Positions 53,387 to 63,300 of a stretch of DNA of 64,000 nucleotides are shown here, piece after piece; position 1 is the stretch's first letter, and the number at the start of each line of letters is the position of its first letter. Below the pieces are notes generated by a model. The model had not been told where the DNA came from. It worked only from the letters and a program-made list of their open reading frames with translations, and searched no databases. Origin of the DNA: Thalassospira alkalitolerans (lineage in GTDB: Bacteria; Pseudomonadota; Alphaproteobacteria; Rhodospirillales; Thalassospiraceae); NCBI RefSeq assembly GCF_002115745.1, contig NZ_JFKB01000008.1, forward strand, positions 62,001 to 126,000, read 5' to 3'. The translations under genes were made by a program, and so were the position numbers.

Positions 53387-54106
53387 GTGTCGCAAGCAGC
53401 GGGTGCCACTATTCGACCAATCGAAACGTCGGGGCGTCGCGATGCGATTTTGCAATCCCTGACGCAATTCATCGTGCAATCGGATTTGAAACCCGGCGAC
53501 CAACTCCCCCCCGAACGCGAATTGATGACAGGCCTTAAAGTTGGCCGGTCCAGCATCCGCGAGGCGATTGGCCATATGCAGGCATTGGGCATTGTCGAAA
53601 TCAAACGCGGGTCCGGCACATACCTTAAACGCCCGGTCAGCGAACAAACCCTGTTCATGCCGCTTTCCATCGCGACCCAGCGCGACGGGTTGTTGCAAAC
53701 CCTTGAAGTCCGGCGCGGGTTAGAAGTCGAAGCCAGCATGCTGGCCGCCAAGCGCGCAACCCAAGAAGACATCGCGCATATGCGCACCGCCCTTGACGCG
53801 ATGGAGGCCGAACATCTTGAATTTGGCACCGCCGGTCAGGCCGACCTCGTTTATCACCTGTCGATCTACAAGGCGTCGGGCAATCCCTTATTCGAACAGC
53901 TTTTGGGTCAGATGCGCGAAACCTTCGAAAGCTTCTTTGCCAAACCATTCAACCGGTCGGATTTCGCCCGGGATTCCTTTGAATTTCACCGCATGCTGTT
54001 TGACGCCATTGTCGCGCGCGATCCTGAATCCGCCCGTCAACACACGCTTGCCATCCTTGAAATTGTCGAAAACGACATCGTGAGAATGTCCAATGAACAA
54101 CAGTAA
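53387..54106 (+). CDS. GntR-family regulator, FadR subfamily
   Basis: Regulator of 239 residues. Winged helix at about 10-80: DAILQSLTQFIVQSDLKPGDQLPPERELMTGLKVGRSSIREAIGHMQALGIVEIKRGSGTYLKRP. The C-terminal FCD domain has D in GQADLVYHLSIYKASGNPLFEQLL and later His pairs (EFHRMLFDAIVARD, RQHTLAIL). The start is GTG at 53387. Its stop overlaps the next gene by 14 bases, so it is co-transcribed with the PLP enzyme and ABC importer and probably senses their substrate. Confidence 0.88.
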   Translation: MSQAAGATIRPIETSGRRDAILQSLTQFIVQSDLKPGDQLPPERELMTGLKVGRSSIREAIGHMQALGIVEIKRGSGTYLKRPVSEQTLFMPLSIATQRDGLLQTLEVRRGLEVEASMLAAKRATQEDIAHMRTALDAMEAEHLEFGTAGQADLVYHLSIYKASGNPLFEQLLGQMRETFESFFAKPFNRSDFARDSFEFHRMLFDAIVARDPESARQHTLAILEIVENDIVRMSNEQQ

Positions 54107-55292
54107 TTCAGATAAACCCGCAAACAGCAAAACACCGCACGCCCCCCTCGCGCAATCCACCCAACTTGCCTATGACGAAAGTCATTTCGCCAATGCGGTC
54201 GTGCCGCCGATTTTTCAGAACTCGCTTTTCGTGTTCGAAAACTTCGCCGAAATGGTCGAAACCTATGCCGGGCGCAAAAACCGGCCGGTTTATTCCCGTG
54301 GCCTGAACCCGACGGTGCGCGCGTTCGAGGAAAAGATCGCCACCTTAGAAAAAACCGACGACGCCCTTGGCCTTGCCAGTGGCATGGCCGCCATTTCATC
54401 TGCCGTCTTGTCTGTGGTCCGGCCCGGGGATCGTATTGTCGCGGTCGAACATCTTTATCCCGATGCCTTTCGATTTTTCGAAATGTTCCTGCGCGATATG
54501 AATGTCACGGTCGATTATGTCGATGGCCGCGATCCGACCGCGGTCGAGGCCGCCATTCCGGGGGCGAAAATCCTCTATCTCGAAAGCCCGACAAGCTGGA
54601 CTTTCCACACCCATGATATCGCAGCCCTTTGCAAAATCGCCCGCGAAGCCGGTGCGGTATCGATGATCGACAATAGCTGGGCCTCGCCAATCTTTTGCCA
54701 GCCCGCCACATTGGGCTGTGACGTGGTGATCCATTCCGCCTCAAAATATCTTGGCGGGCATAGCGACGTTGTCGCCGGTGTGATTGCCGGATCATCCGAA
54801 TTCATCGGCAATGTCCGATCCACCATCCTGCCTTATCTGGGCGCCAAACTTTCGGCCTTTGACGGCTGGCTGTTGCTGCGCGGGCTTCGCACCCTTTCGG
54901 CCCGTATGCGCGAACATGAAAGATCGGGATTGATCATTGCCCAAAATCTGGCGGATCACCCGGAAATCATCGCGGTTCACCATCCGCGTCTGGGTGGGCA
55001 AACGCCCCCCGGCCTGACCGGATCATCCGGTCTGTTTTCGTTCGAGTTTTCCCCGAATATCGACATTCCGACCTTTGTTGATGCATTGCGCATCTTCAAG
55101 ATCGGCGTGTCATGGGGCGGACACGAAAGCCTGATTGTGCCCGCACTGGTGACGCGCGCACAAGTCGGCGGACCCAATTCGGCATTGCGGTTTGGCGTGC
55201 CCGAAAATCTGGTCCGCCTGCATATCGGCCTCGAAAGCCCGGACGACCTTTGGTCCGACCTGACACAGGCAATCGGGGCGAGCCTGAAGTAA
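54093..55292 (+). CDS. Cys/Met metabolism PLP-dependent enzyme (trans-sulfuration type)
   Basis: PLP enzyme of 399 residues from the cystathionine gamma-lyase/beta-lyase family. PLP-binding lysine is in SASKYLGGHSDVVAG; other marks are YSRGLNPTVRAFEEKIATLE (with Tyr and Arg that bind the phosphate of the partner subunit), ASGMAAISSAV, IDNSWASPIFCQP and GVSWGGHESLIVP. Members cleave C-S or C-O bonds of cystathionine, cysteine, methionine or acyl-homoserine; which one is not clear. It is embedded in an operon with a GntR regulator and a sugar-type importer, so it likely acts on an imported sulfur- or amino-containing compound rather than in basic methionine synthesis. Confidence 0.88.
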   Translation: MNNSNSDKPANSKTPHAPLAQSTQLAYDESHFANAVVPPIFQNSLFVFENFAEMVETYAGRKNRPVYSRGLNPTVRAFEEKIATLEKTDDALGLASGMAAISSAVLSVVRPGDRIVAVEHLYPDAFRFFEMFLRDMNVTVDYVDGRDPTAVEAAIPGAKILYLESPTSWTFHTHDIAALCKIAREAGAVSMIDNSWASPIFCQPATLGCDVVIHSASKYLGGHSDVVAGVIAGSSEFIGNVRSTILPYLGAKLSAFDGWLLLRGLRTLSARMREHERSGLIIAQNLADHPEIIAVHHPRLGGQTPPGLTGSSGLFSFEFSPNIDIPTFVDALRIFKIGVSWGGHESLIVPALVTRAQVGGPNSALRFGVPENLVRLHIGLESPDDLWSDLTQAIGASLK

Positions 55293-55322
55293 GAATACTC
55301 TTTAAAAACAGGGAACTTCACA

Positions 55323-56591
55323 ATGAATTGGAAAACAACACTTCTGGCAGGTGTGACATCACTCGCACTGACAAGCCAGGCCTATGCCGATACCACGCTT
55401 AAGCTGGTTGAAGTGATCACAAGCCCGGAACGCACCGAAACCCTTAAGGGGCTGGTGGCCGAATATGAAGCCGCCCATCCCGGTGTGAATGTGGAAATCA
55501 CCTCCCTGCCATGGGGTCAGGCGTTTGAAAAATTCGCCACCATGGTATCCGCGGGCCAGACGCCCGATCTGGTGGAAATGCCCGATACCTGGCTGACCCT
55601 TTATGCCAACAACCATATGCTTGAAAGTCTGGAGCCGTATCTTAAGGATTGGGATGGCGCCAAAACCTTGAATGATCGGGCGATTGAATTTGCCCGCTCT
55701 GCCGATGATACCGCCTATATGATGCCCTATGGCTTCTATCTGCGCGCGATGTTCTATAACAAAAAGCTGTTCAAGGAAGCCGGTGTTACCGAAGTTCCCA
55801 AAACGCTTGAAGACTTCCGTGCCGCAGCGGAAAAAGTTTCCGCCCTTCCGGGTAAAAGCGGCTATTGCATGCGCGGCGGCCCCGGCGGCCTCAATGGCTG
55901 GGTGATGTTTGGCGCGGCAGCGGCCGGATCAAACGACTTCTTCACCAAAGACGGCGACAGCACCTTTAACTCCGAAGGTTGGACCACGGGCCTAGAATAT
56001 CTTGTCGATATTTACAAAGACGGCCTGGCCCCGAAAGACAGCCTGAACTGGGGCTTTAACGAAATCGTCGCCGGTTTCTATTCCGGCACCTGTGCAATGC
56101 TTGATCAGGATCCCGATGCCCTGATCGCAATTGCCAGCCGCATGAAAGAAGAAGATTTCGGCGTGACCACCATGCCAAAAGGCCCGTCGGGCAAAGCGTT
56201 TCCGACCATCGGTTATGCTGGCTGGTCAATGTTTGCCGATAGCGAACATAAGGACGAGGCATGGGGCCTTCTGTCCCATCTGTCCTCCAAAGACAGCAAC
56301 CTTGCCTGGAACAAACGCATCGGTGCGCTTCCGATCCATAACGGCGCTGAAAGCGATCCGTTCTTTGCCAGCCCGCAATTCGCCGGTTGGTTCAAAGAAC
56401 TATCCGATCCGGATGTCCATCCGACCGTCATGCCAACCCATCTTGAAGAATTCGCCTTCTTCAAGGACAGCATCGTCATCCGCACCAGTCAGGAAGCCAT
56501 GCTGGGCCGGATCACGGCCAAGGAATTGGCAACCCAGTGGGCTGAATACCTAAGCCCGGCACAGAAAAACTGGATGGCGGCAAATCAGTGA
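55323..56591 (+). CDS. ABC substrate-binding protein, carbohydrate type (SBP_bac_1)
   Basis: Periplasmic receptor of 422 residues. Signal peptide about 1-22 (TSQAYA-D). The start TTLKLVEVITSPERTETLKGLVAEYEAAHPGVNVEITSLPWGQAFEKFATMVSAGQTPDLVEMPDTW is typical of MalE/UgpB-like proteins, and GFYSGTCAMLDQDPDALIAI and GYAGWSMFADSEHKDEAWGLLSHL continue the pattern. The likely ligand is a sugar, polyol or glycerophosphodiester-like compound; the neighbours (PLP lyase and aminotransferase) suggest an amino-containing conjugate. GTG start of the next gene overlaps its stop by four bases. Confidence 0.88.
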   Translation: MNWKTTLLAGVTSLALTSQAYADTTLKLVEVITSPERTETLKGLVAEYEAAHPGVNVEITSLPWGQAFEKFATMVSAGQTPDLVEMPDTWLTLYANNHMLESLEPYLKDWDGAKTLNDRAIEFARSADDTAYMMPYGFYLRAMFYNKKLFKEAGVTEVPKTLEDFRAAAEKVSALPGKSGYCMRGGPGGLNGWVMFGAAAAGSNDFFTKDGDSTFNSEGWTTGLEYLVDIYKDGLAPKDSLNWGFNEIVAGFYSGTCAMLDQDPDALIAIASRMKEEDFGVTTMPKGPSGKAFPTIGYAGWSMFADSEHKDEAWGLLSHLSSKDSNLAWNKRIGALPIHNGAESDPFFASPQFAGWFKELSDPDVHPTVMPTHLEEFAFFKDSIVIRTSQEAMLGRITAKELATQWAEYLSPAQKNWMAANQ

Positions 56592-57529
56592 GCACTGCAA
56601 TGCAGGCCGGAAAACTCCCCGTCGCAAGGCGGGGAGTAATCTCAAGAAGACTGTCCGGCATTCTCGAACCATATCTTTATGTTTCCCCCGCATTGGTTCT
56701 GATCATTGCGGTGATGTTGATGCCCCTTATTCTGGGGCTAAGCTATGCCTTCCGCGATATTCGGATTCTCAATCCGTTTAGCGGCGGCTTTGTCGGCATG
56801 GCCCATTTCCAGACCCTGCTGACCGATGATGCGTTTTTTGGCGCATTGGCCAATACCGCGTGGTGGACTTTCGGCTCCCTGTTATTCCAGTTCACGCTTG
56901 GCCTTATCCTTGCCCTGTTACTTAACCGGGAATTCCCAGGACGTCGGCTCATTCAGGCTTTGGTCTTTCTTCCCTGGGCTGTGCCGACCTTTTTATCCGG
57001 GCTTAACTGGGCCTGGATGTTCAACCCGGTGGTTGGACCGTTGCCGCATTGGTTTACCGCCCTTGGCCTGATGGATGAACCGTTCAACATCCTGTCCGAT
57101 CCGGACCTTGCGATGTGGGGGCCGATTGTCGCCAATATCTGGTTTGGCATTCCGTTTTTTGCCATCACACTTTTGGCCGCCCTGCAATCCATCCCCAAGG
57201 AATTATACGAGGCCGCATCAATTGATGGCGCCACTACGCGTCAGAAATTCATCAGCATCACCTTGCCGTTCCTCGCACCGACCATTGCGATCACCTTGAT
57301 GCTGCGCACCATCTGGATTGCCAATTTTGCCGATCTGATTGTCGTCATGACCAATGGCGGCCCGGCCGATTCAACCCAGATCGTTGCCTCCTATATCTTC
57401 ACCCAAGCCTTCCGCCGCCTTGATTTCGGCTATGCCTCGGCGATTGCCGCTGTGCTGCTGGTCTTGTTGCTGGCCTATGCGCTGGGTGTGATTGCGCTGC
57501 GTCGCGCCATGACGCATGCCGATAGTTAG
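56588..57529 (+). CDS. Carbohydrate-type ABC permease, MalF/UgpA-like
   Basis: Membrane subunit of 313 residues, six helices. SGILEPYLYVSPALVLIIAVMLMPLILGLSYAFRDI starts TM1; the EAA coupling loop is KELYEAASIDGATTRQKFISITLPFLAPTIAITLMLRTIWIANF. GTG start overlaps the previous stop; an ATG at 56600 is also in frame. It pairs with the permease at 57547. Confidence 0.9.
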   Translation: MSTAMQAGKLPVARRGVISRRLSGILEPYLYVSPALVLIIAVMLMPLILGLSYAFRDIRILNPFSGGFVGMAHFQTLLTDDAFFGALANTAWWTFGSLLFQFTLGLILALLLNREFPGRRLIQALVFLPWAVPTFLSGLNWAWMFNPVVGPLPHWFTALGLMDEPFNILSDPDLAMWGPIVANIWFGIPFFAITLLAALQSIPKELYEAASIDGATTRQKFISITLPFLAPTIAITLMLRTIWIANFADLIVVMTNGGPADSTQIVASYIFTQAFRRLDFGYASAIAAVLLVLLLAYALGVIALRRAMTHADS

Positions 57530-57546
57530 GATCAGGAACAGATAAC

Positions 57547-58398
57547 ATGAACCTTTCCGGAAATTCACCGACCCAAAAGGCGATCTATTGGGGCAGTCAT
57601 TACCTGATGATTGCCGCCTTTGTCGTCTTTGCGCTGTTTCCGCTGTATTGGCTGCTTAAGGTTTCCGTGACACCAAATGACATCCTGTATACCGAAGGGG
57701 TGCGGATGTGGCCGTCGCGGACAACGTGGGAAAATTACACCTTCGTCCTGACCCAAAGCAACTTTCCGCATTACTTCATGAATTCCGTGATCGTTGCGGG
57801 TACCACGGCGATTGTCACCACCATGGTTGCCGCCGTCACCGGCTATTCGTTTTCGCGCTTTGCCTTTCGCGGCAAGGTGATCATCGTCGCCCTGATGCTG
57901 ATCACCCAGATGTTCCCGCTGGTGATGCTGATTGCGCCGATCTTTAAAATTCTGGCCCCGCTTGGCCTGACCGACAGCCTGACCGGTTTGATCATCGTCT
58001 ATACGGCGTTCAATGTGCCCTTCGCGACCTTCCTGATGCAGTCGTTCTTTGACGGCATTCCCAAGGACCTCGAAGAAGCCGCGATGATCGATGGCAACAC
58101 GCGGTTCCAAGCCTTCCGGCGCATCATTTTGCCCCTGACCCTTCCGGGGGTCGCGGCAACGCTTGGCTTTGTCTTTACCGCCGCCTGGAGCGAGCTTCTC
58201 TTCGCCCTCATGCTGGTCAGCAGTGACGCGGCATCGACCTTCCCGGTTGGCCTGCTGTCATTCGTTTCAAAATTCAGTGTCGATTTCGGTCAGATGATGG
58301 CAGCCGGTGTGCTGGCCCTGATCCCGGCCTGCGCGTTCTTCCTGTTGATCCAGCGTTATCTGGTGCAGGGACTGACGGCTGGCGCGGTAAAAGGATAA
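57547..58398 (+). CDS. Carbohydrate-type ABC permease, MalG/UgpE-like
   Basis: Membrane subunit of 283 residues, six helices. The EAA loop reads [50 protein letters not shown], a close match to the MalG family. It lies 17 bases after the MalF-type gene with AGGAAC before the start. Confidence 0.9.
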   Translation: MNLSGNSPTQKAIYWGSHYLMIAAFVVFALFPLYWLLKVSVTPNDILYTEGVRMWPSRTTWENYTFVLTQSNFPHYFMNSVIVAGTTAIVTTMVAAVTGYSFSRFAFRGKVIIVALMLITQMFPLVMLIAPIFKILAPLGLTDSLTGLIIVYTAFNVPFATFLMQSFFDGIPKDLEEAAMIDGNTRFQAFRRIILPLTLPGVAATLGFVFTAAWSELLFALMLVSSDAASTFPVGLLSFVSKFSVDFGQMMAAGVLALIPACAFFLLIQRYLVQGLTAGAVKG

Positions 58399-58408
58399 GA
58401 GGACCAAA

Positions 58409-59521
58409 ATGGCTTCTATAGAAATTGCAAATGCCGTCAAAAGCTATGGCGCGGTCGATGTCCTGCACGGGATCGACCTTGATATCCAGGATGGTGAATT
58501 CATCGTTCTGGTCGGCCCGTCGGGCTGTGGCAAATCAACGCTTTTGCGCATGATTGCCGGGCTTGAAGACATCACATCGGGCGATATTTCAATTGGCGGC
58601 ACAATCGTCAATGAATTACAGCCCAAAGACCGCGACATCGCCATGGTGTTCCAATCCTATGCGCTCTATCCGCATATGTCGGTCGCCGAAAATATGAGCT
58701 ACGCGCTTACATTGCGCAAAACCGCCAAGGAAAAGATCACGGATGCGATCACCAATGTCGCAGATATCCTTGGCCTAAGCGCGCTTTTGGAACGTCGGCC
58801 CAAGGCCCTTTCGGGCGGGCAGCGCCAGCGCGTGGCGATGGGGCGCGCAATTGTCCGCAAACCACAGGCGTTTTTGTTTGATGAACCGCTGTCAAACCTT
58901 GATGCGCGGCTTCGCGAACAGATGCGTTCCGAAATCCGCAAATTGCATCGTCGCCTTGGCGCAACTTCGGTCTATGTCACCCATGACCAGATCGAAGCCA
59001 TGACCATGGCCGATCGGATTGTCGCCATGCATGACGGCATCATCCAACAGGTCGGAACCCCGATTGAAATCTATGATCGCCCGGCGAATATCTTTGTCGC
59101 CAGCTTCATCGGATCACCGGCGATGACCTTCCTTGAAGGGACCTATGAAATCGCGGCCAATGGCAATGCCGGGGTGCGCATTGCCGATGGTGCCCTGATC
59201 CCGGTGCTGCCTGCACAGGGGGCAACCGCCAATCAGGCGGTGACACTGGGTGCCCGGCCCGAACATATCGGCATTGTCGGCGATGACAAAGGCGGCATTC
59301 CTGCCCGTGTTGACCTGATCGAACCGATGGGCCTGTCAACCCTTGTTCATGTGTCGCTGGCGGGTAACCCGGTCAAGATCTTCACCCTTGATCGTCCGGA
59401 TTTTGCCGCTGACAGCATCATCCACATCACGTTTGACATGGAAAAAATCCACGTCTTTGACACCAAAACCCAATTGCGCCTGCCACCGCAAAGCGAACCA
59501 CACACCGCCAAAACGGCATAA
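58409..59521 (+). CDS. Carbohydrate-type ABC ATPase, UgpC/MalK-like
   Basis: ATPase of 370 residues. Walker [11 protein letters not shown]-loop [18 protein letters not shown], signature [16 protein letters not shown], Walker [16 protein letters not shown] and H-loop VTHDQIEAM are present, followed by the C-terminal TOBE/OB regulatory domain ([10 protein letters not shown] region, about 270-360). It powers the two permeases. A terminator-like 13-bp hairpin lies downstream. Confidence 0.92.
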   Translation: MASIEIANAVKSYGAVDVLHGIDLDIQDGEFIVLVGPSGCGKSTLLRMIAGLEDITSGDISIGGTIVNELQPKDRDIAMVFQSYALYPHMSVAENMSYALTLRKTAKEKITDAITNVADILGLSALLERRPKALSGGQRQRVAMGRAIVRKPQAFLFDEPLSNLDARLREQMRSEIRKLHRRLGATSVYVTHDQIEAMTMADRIVAMHDGIIQQVGTPIEIYDRPANIFVASFIGSPAMTFLEGTYEIAANGNAGVRIADGALIPVLPAQGATANQAVTLGARPEHIGIVGDDKGGIPARVDLIEPMGLSTLVHVSLAGNPVKIFTLDRPDFAADSIIHITFDMEKIHVFDTKTQLRLPPQSEPHTAKTA

Positions 59522-59998
59522 CCGGACGGTATCAACAGCCCCACCGAAACCTTCCGCGCCGTTTGCACCTTAATATCTACCCGGCGCATCAAACTCAAAG
59601 GCCGCAAGTCACATGCTTGCGGCCTTTGGCGTATCCCCTGCCCCAAAAGGCTCCTACACGCGCGAAGGTCACATGCCCCTTCTTCGTTATTTGCTGCTTC
59701 TTGGCATGTTTTGTTTTGGGATCACATCCGCATCAGTCATCCCGCACTTTAAACCCTATCGAATTTTATGCGACAAAACCCCCAAAAAACCGGCCATCAC
59801 AACAACACATCCGGTTATTACCCCCTGACCAAAGCAACATTTCACCTTTTAGGCGCAACAACCAAAGCGCGACGCGACAAAAGGGGCATAGCTGTGCTAT
59901 CGAATTGTCATACAGTTTAACGGCTCCAATGCGCGAATGCGATCACCCTCGCACCGCCCGATCCGTTTCCAACCTCGACAGCTCGACAGGAAGATGAC
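59522..59998. other. Spacer between ABC ATPase and dat-like genes
   Basis: Mostly non-coding. It contains the hairpin at 59596-59628. A possible tiny frame from 59673 (51 codons, one hydrophobic stretch) has a weak ribosome binding site; I do not accept it as a gene. Confidence 0.5.
59596..59628 (+). terminator. Perfect 13-bp hairpin after the ABC importer operon
   Basis: CAAAGGCCGCAAG (59596-59608) and CTTGCGGCCTTTG (59616-59628) with a 7-base loop. The run after it is not T-rich, but the position, 75 bases after the ATPase stop, fits a transcript end. Confidence 0.7.
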
Positions 59999-60853
59999 AT
60001 GCGTACTGTTTATGTGAACGGCCAGTATGTGCCGGAAAATGAAGCCACGATTTCGATTTTCGACCGTTCCTTCCTGTTTGCCGATGGCGTCTATGAAGTC
60101 ACCTCGGTTCTGGATGGCAAACTGATCGATTTTAACGGCCATATGACCCGTCTTGCCCGCTCGCTTTCGGAACTGGGCTTTACCTATGTTCCCGATATTG
60201 ATGAACTGCTTGCGGTTCACCGCGAACTGGTCAAACGCAACAATGTGACCGAGGGTCTGGTTTATCTTCAGGTCTCGCGCGGCTCGGCCGGGGATCGTGA
60301 TTTCGCGATCAACAAGGATACCCCGGCAACGCTGGTTTTGTTCACGCAGTCCAAATCACTGATCAAATCCGCCCTTGCCGAACGCGGCCAGAAAATCCTG
60401 ACCTACCCGGATGTGCGCTGGCGCCGGTCTGACATCAAAACCGTTCAGCTTCTCTATGCGTCGCTTCTCAAAACCGAAGCCGCCGCCAAAGGGGCCGATG
60501 ATGCATGGATGGTACTTGATGGTTACATCACCGAAGGCTCGTCAAATAACGCCTATATCGTGACCAAAGATAACGTCATCGTCACCCGCCAGCTTTCCAA
60601 CGACATCCTGCACGGCATCACCCGCAAGGCGGTTTTGAAATGCGCCGACGAATTGCAGCTTAAAGTCGAAGAACGCCTGTTCACGGTCGATGAAGTCTTA
60701 AACGCCAAAGAAGCCTTCTCAACCTCGGCCTCGGCCTTTGTCTGCCCGGTCGCCGAAGTCGACGGCACCAAAATCGGCGACGGCAAACCCGGCCCGATCG
60801 CCAAACGCCTGCGCGAGATTTACATCGAAGCCAACCGCGCCGCTGCGATCTGA
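59999..60853 (+). CDS. dat: D-amino-acid aminotransferase-like enzyme (class IV)
   Basis: PLP enzyme of 284 residues, fold type IV. It has the DAT/BCAT-like start VYVNGQYVPENEATISIFDRSFLFADGVYEV, the conserved R in HMTRLARS, VRWRRSDIKTVQLLYASLLKTEAAAKGADDAWMVLDGYITEGSSNNAYIV with the PLP-binding Lys in DIKT, and EAFSTSASAFVCPV. It moves amino groups between D-amino acids and keto acids; branched-chain aminotransferase is less likely given the length and the SSNNAY motif. AGGAAGATGAC precedes the ATG. The operon in front and the terminator behind suggest it is transcribed alone or with the importer genes. Confidence 0.85.
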   Translation: MRTVYVNGQYVPENEATISIFDRSFLFADGVYEVTSVLDGKLIDFNGHMTRLARSLSELGFTYVPDIDELLAVHRELVKRNNVTEGLVYLQVSRGSAGDRDFAINKDTPATLVLFTQSKSLIKSALAERGQKILTYPDVRWRRSDIKTVQLLYASLLKTEAAAKGADDAWMVLDGYITEGSSNNAYIVTKDNVIVTRQLSNDILHGITRKAVLKCADELQLKVEERLFTVDEVLNAKEAFSTSASAFVCPVAEVDGTKIGDGKPGPIAKRLREIYIEANRAAAI

Positions 60854-60881
60854 TCACCCCAAACCTTGCGTCCCAAAACAC

Positions 60882-60915
60882 AAAACGCCGCCGGATCATT
60901 CGGGCGGCGTTTTTG
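60882..60915 (+). terminator. Rho-independent terminator after the dat-like gene
   Basis: Arms AAAACGCCGCC (60882-60892) and GGCGGCGTTTT (60903-60913) with a T-run. Confidence 0.85.
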
Positions 60916-61043
60916 TTTGGAACAACCATATCATCGAGGCCCCCTGCAATCCCCACTGAACTGCTTACCTGAGGCCACACGTCTTTTTTCCGGCGTCATC
61001 ATTGGAAAAAATTCAACAATTCCGGCCGCCCGAACCCAACCAA

Positions 61044-61074
61044 AAAGTGTAGTTTTCGCATAAAATTACACTTT
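61044..61074. promoter_or_regulatory. Inverted repeat upstream of the lodA-like gene
   Basis: AAAGTGTA (61044-61051) and TACACTTT (61067-61074) are exact reverse complements across 15 AT-rich bases, about 115 bases before the start. A regulator site is possible. Confidence 0.5.
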
Positions 61075-61188
61075 AAATTTAAATTACAACAATTTTTAAC
61101 TTGACCCCCGCATACGGCTATATCAACTTAAAGGAATATAAAGTTTCCGATATACACGTAAAAATTAAAGCCGTTGTGGAGAGGCCCA

Positions 61189-63297
61189 ATGAAATCGAAA
61201 TACGAAATCTTTCCGAAGGTTGGCGTAGCCCGACTGGGAAACAGCCCAACAGACTTTTATCTGTCCCCTGCTGCAACAGGCGGTTTACCGATTGAATGTG
61301 ATGCTCAGGGAAATGCCTCCTACAACAAAAACAAGACTGTACCTGTTAGCGCATTCAAAGACTCAGTCGGTCGCATCAAGCGTCAGGCAACCAAATTTCA
61401 GATCGTTGCAACTGACGGTGCGTCCCCAAAACCAATCAATCTCGACAGCGACGATATCGCTTCGATTGAATGGACCGTGCACATCGCCAACAAAAAACCG
61501 ATTTGGTACACCTTTGCCGAGTTGCAAGGAGATTTGGAATTCGGGCCGGAAAACAGTTACGAGAACCAACATATTCCGGTTAACAATCCAGATACGCTAG
61601 ACTCAACCGATCGTCAGAATCTGATCATTGACCCTGGCCCTCGTTCGATTTCCGGCAAAGAACAGAGCATACAGTTTTCACGCTACAATATACCTGACGA
61701 CTACCCAAAAGGCTCGTTCCCGCCTGTCGATGCTGGCGGCGAACAAATTGATGTCCTTGGCGAACTTAAAACAGATTCCGACGGCAACCTTATTGCTCTT
61801 GGTGGCTTTGGCAAGGTAACGGGTGGCGGCAGCATTACCTCATTCCGCGGCGCCCCCGGATATTGGGATGATGTTTCGGATGGATTTGTTTGTGCGGAAA
61901 TCACGCTCAAAGATGGTACAAAAATTTCCCCGGAACCCGCTTGGCTTGTTGTCGGAAGCCCAAAATATGTGCCCGAAGTTGTAAATATAATCACACTGGC
62001 CGACACCATGTATGACACTGCTGTGCGAAACCTCGATGCACAGCCATCTTTGTTCGACCCGGCAAAGCACACCGCCAAAAACAGCAAAAAATACTTCGCT
62101 GACATTGGCAGCTACTGCCCTCTTTACGGCTTCAATCCAGAATACGAAATTAACTTCGAAGCGCATATTCAACCCATTCTAGATGCCTTTGCACGCTACA
62201 AATGGGTCGCAAATATCCCGACAATGGATGAATTTGCGCACCCATCTTTTGATATGCGCGACAAAAGCAAAGAAAACGAAGCCCGCCGCTTGGCCTATTT
62301 CAAATATTTCCGCGTCCCGCTTCTCCCCAAAGACTATGACGCGTGCTATTCACAAATGGAACATGGCCCGGCGCAACTTGAACGTAACGGGCAGCCCATG
62401 ATGCCGCTGAACTCGGGCGATAACTCAGTAACAAATAGCGGACCAATATATAAATTCCTGACACTTACGCCGACCCAGTACTTTTTCCTCTATCAATGGG
62501 CAAAAGGTCATTTCAAGTCCACATCAAAGCACCCGCGCAAGTCTGGATCCGCGTGTCATCAGTATTACCATCACCATCATCACGCACCGGATCAACCACT
62601 TGTGTCGCCACTCGCTCTCGCGGATTCAAGCAATTGCGTCGGCGGGCCTTTTTCACCAGGGATCGAAGTAACCTGGAGCGTAAGAAGCCCAAATATTTAC
62701 GATAAACCGTTTCATATCATGTTGGCATATTCGCATCTCAGTCAGGCAAAGATGCAGGGACACTATCGCAAACAGGGATTATCTATTCAAACCCGCAACG
62801 AAACGGCACTCGATGACAATGGACGCAAAATTGGATGTGAACCGGGCGACCTGACAAAGCGGATGGCCATTCCATGGATGGCCGATTTTCAGGAATGCAC
62901 GGTCCAGACCCCCAACATTTCCAATATCAACGTTAACCAGTTTGCGGACGGCTCCGGTATTGAAGTTCCGCCAACATATTATGTCTATTGGTGGCCCCCG
63001 CAGAGCCCGTTCAACATCACAACTGGCGCAATAGCCCCCCAAGATCAGGTGCTTGATGCCTATGTCAGTCAGGTTGATGGGCAACCTGTTGTCCCCGCGG
63101 GACAAAATGTCGAATTCCAACGAGGCATCCTCTCGCCAGCAGACATGATCAGCAACTGGTTCATGCTTGGCTTCGTTGTCAATCAAGGTAGCGAGGAAAC
63201 ACCCTATATTGTCGAAACAGAGCGAAACTTTGGACAACTTGCACAGTTCAAAATGAACAATGCCTATAACCTCGAGCTTGCGGCTAAAGGCAAATAA
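61189..63297 (+). CDS. lodA: LodA-type L-amino acid oxidase with predicted CTQ cofactor
   Basis: Quinoprotein oxidase of 702 residues. The start YEIFPKVGVARLGNSPTDFYLSP, the VEWT-like DDIASIEWTVHIANKKPIWY and GDLTKRMAIPWMADFQ are LodA/GoxA family marks. The residues that form cysteine tryptophylquinone in LodA correspond to C483 (in SNCVGGPFSPGIE) and W563 (in IPWMADF). Family members oxidise lysine (LodA) or glycine (GoxA) to the aldehyde or keto acid, ammonia and H2O2 and are antimicrobial. The substrate here is unknown. A His-rich insert (YYHHHHH, 459-465) is unusual. No signal peptide, as usual for the family. Base composition is AT-richer than the neighbourhood. The lodB-like maturation gene follows 3 bases later. 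Start at 61189 after GGAGAGG. Confidence 0.88.
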   Translation: MKSKYEIFPKVGVARLGNSPTDFYLSPAATGGLPIECDAQGNASYNKNKTVPVSAFKDSVGRIKRQATKFQIVATDGASPKPINLDSDDIASIEWTVHIANKKPIWYTFAELQGDLEFGPENSYENQHIPVNNPDTLDSTDRQNLIIDPGPRSISGKEQSIQFSRYNIPDDYPKGSFPPVDAGGEQIDVLGELKTDSDGNLIALGGFGKVTGGGSITSFRGAPGYWDDVSDGFVCAEITLKDGTKISPEPAWLVVGSPKYVPEVVNIITLADTMYDTAVRNLDAQPSLFDPAKHTAKNSKKYFADIGSYCPLYGFNPEYEINFEAHIQPILDAFARYKWVANIPTMDEFAHPSFDMRDKSKENEARRLAYFKYFRVPLLPKDYDACYSQMEHGPAQLERNGQPMMPLNSGDNSVTNSGPIYKFLTLTPTQYFFLYQWAKGHFKSTSKHPRKSGSACHQYYHHHHHAPDQPLVSPLALADSSNCVGGPFSPGIEVTWSVRSPNIYDKPFHIMLAYSHLSQAKMQGHYRKQGLSIQTRNETALDDNGRKIGCEPGDLTKRMAIPWMADFQECTVQTPNISNINVNQFADGSGIEVPPTYYVYWWPPQSPFNITTGAIAPQDQVLDAYVSQVDGQPVVPAGQNVEFQRGILSPADMISNWFMLGFVVNQGSEETPYIVETERNFGQLAQFKMNNAYNLELAAKGK

Positions 63298-63300
63298 AAC

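Larger units (their letters stand above)
60854..61188. other. Spacer before the lodA-like gene
   Basis: No gene seen. It holds a good terminator (60882-60915) and then an AT-rich stretch with an inverted repeat (61044-61074), which should include the lodA promoter. The GC content falls clearly compared with the preceding genes. Confidence 0.6.

Noticed and set aside
53110-53829. 239-codon minus-strand frame
   Set aside because: Antisense to the GntR regulator and the spacer before it.
59673-59828. 51-codon frame with a hydrophobic stretch
   Set aside because: Weak ribosome binding site, Pro/Thr-rich tail and no conserved features; could still be a small membrane peptide.
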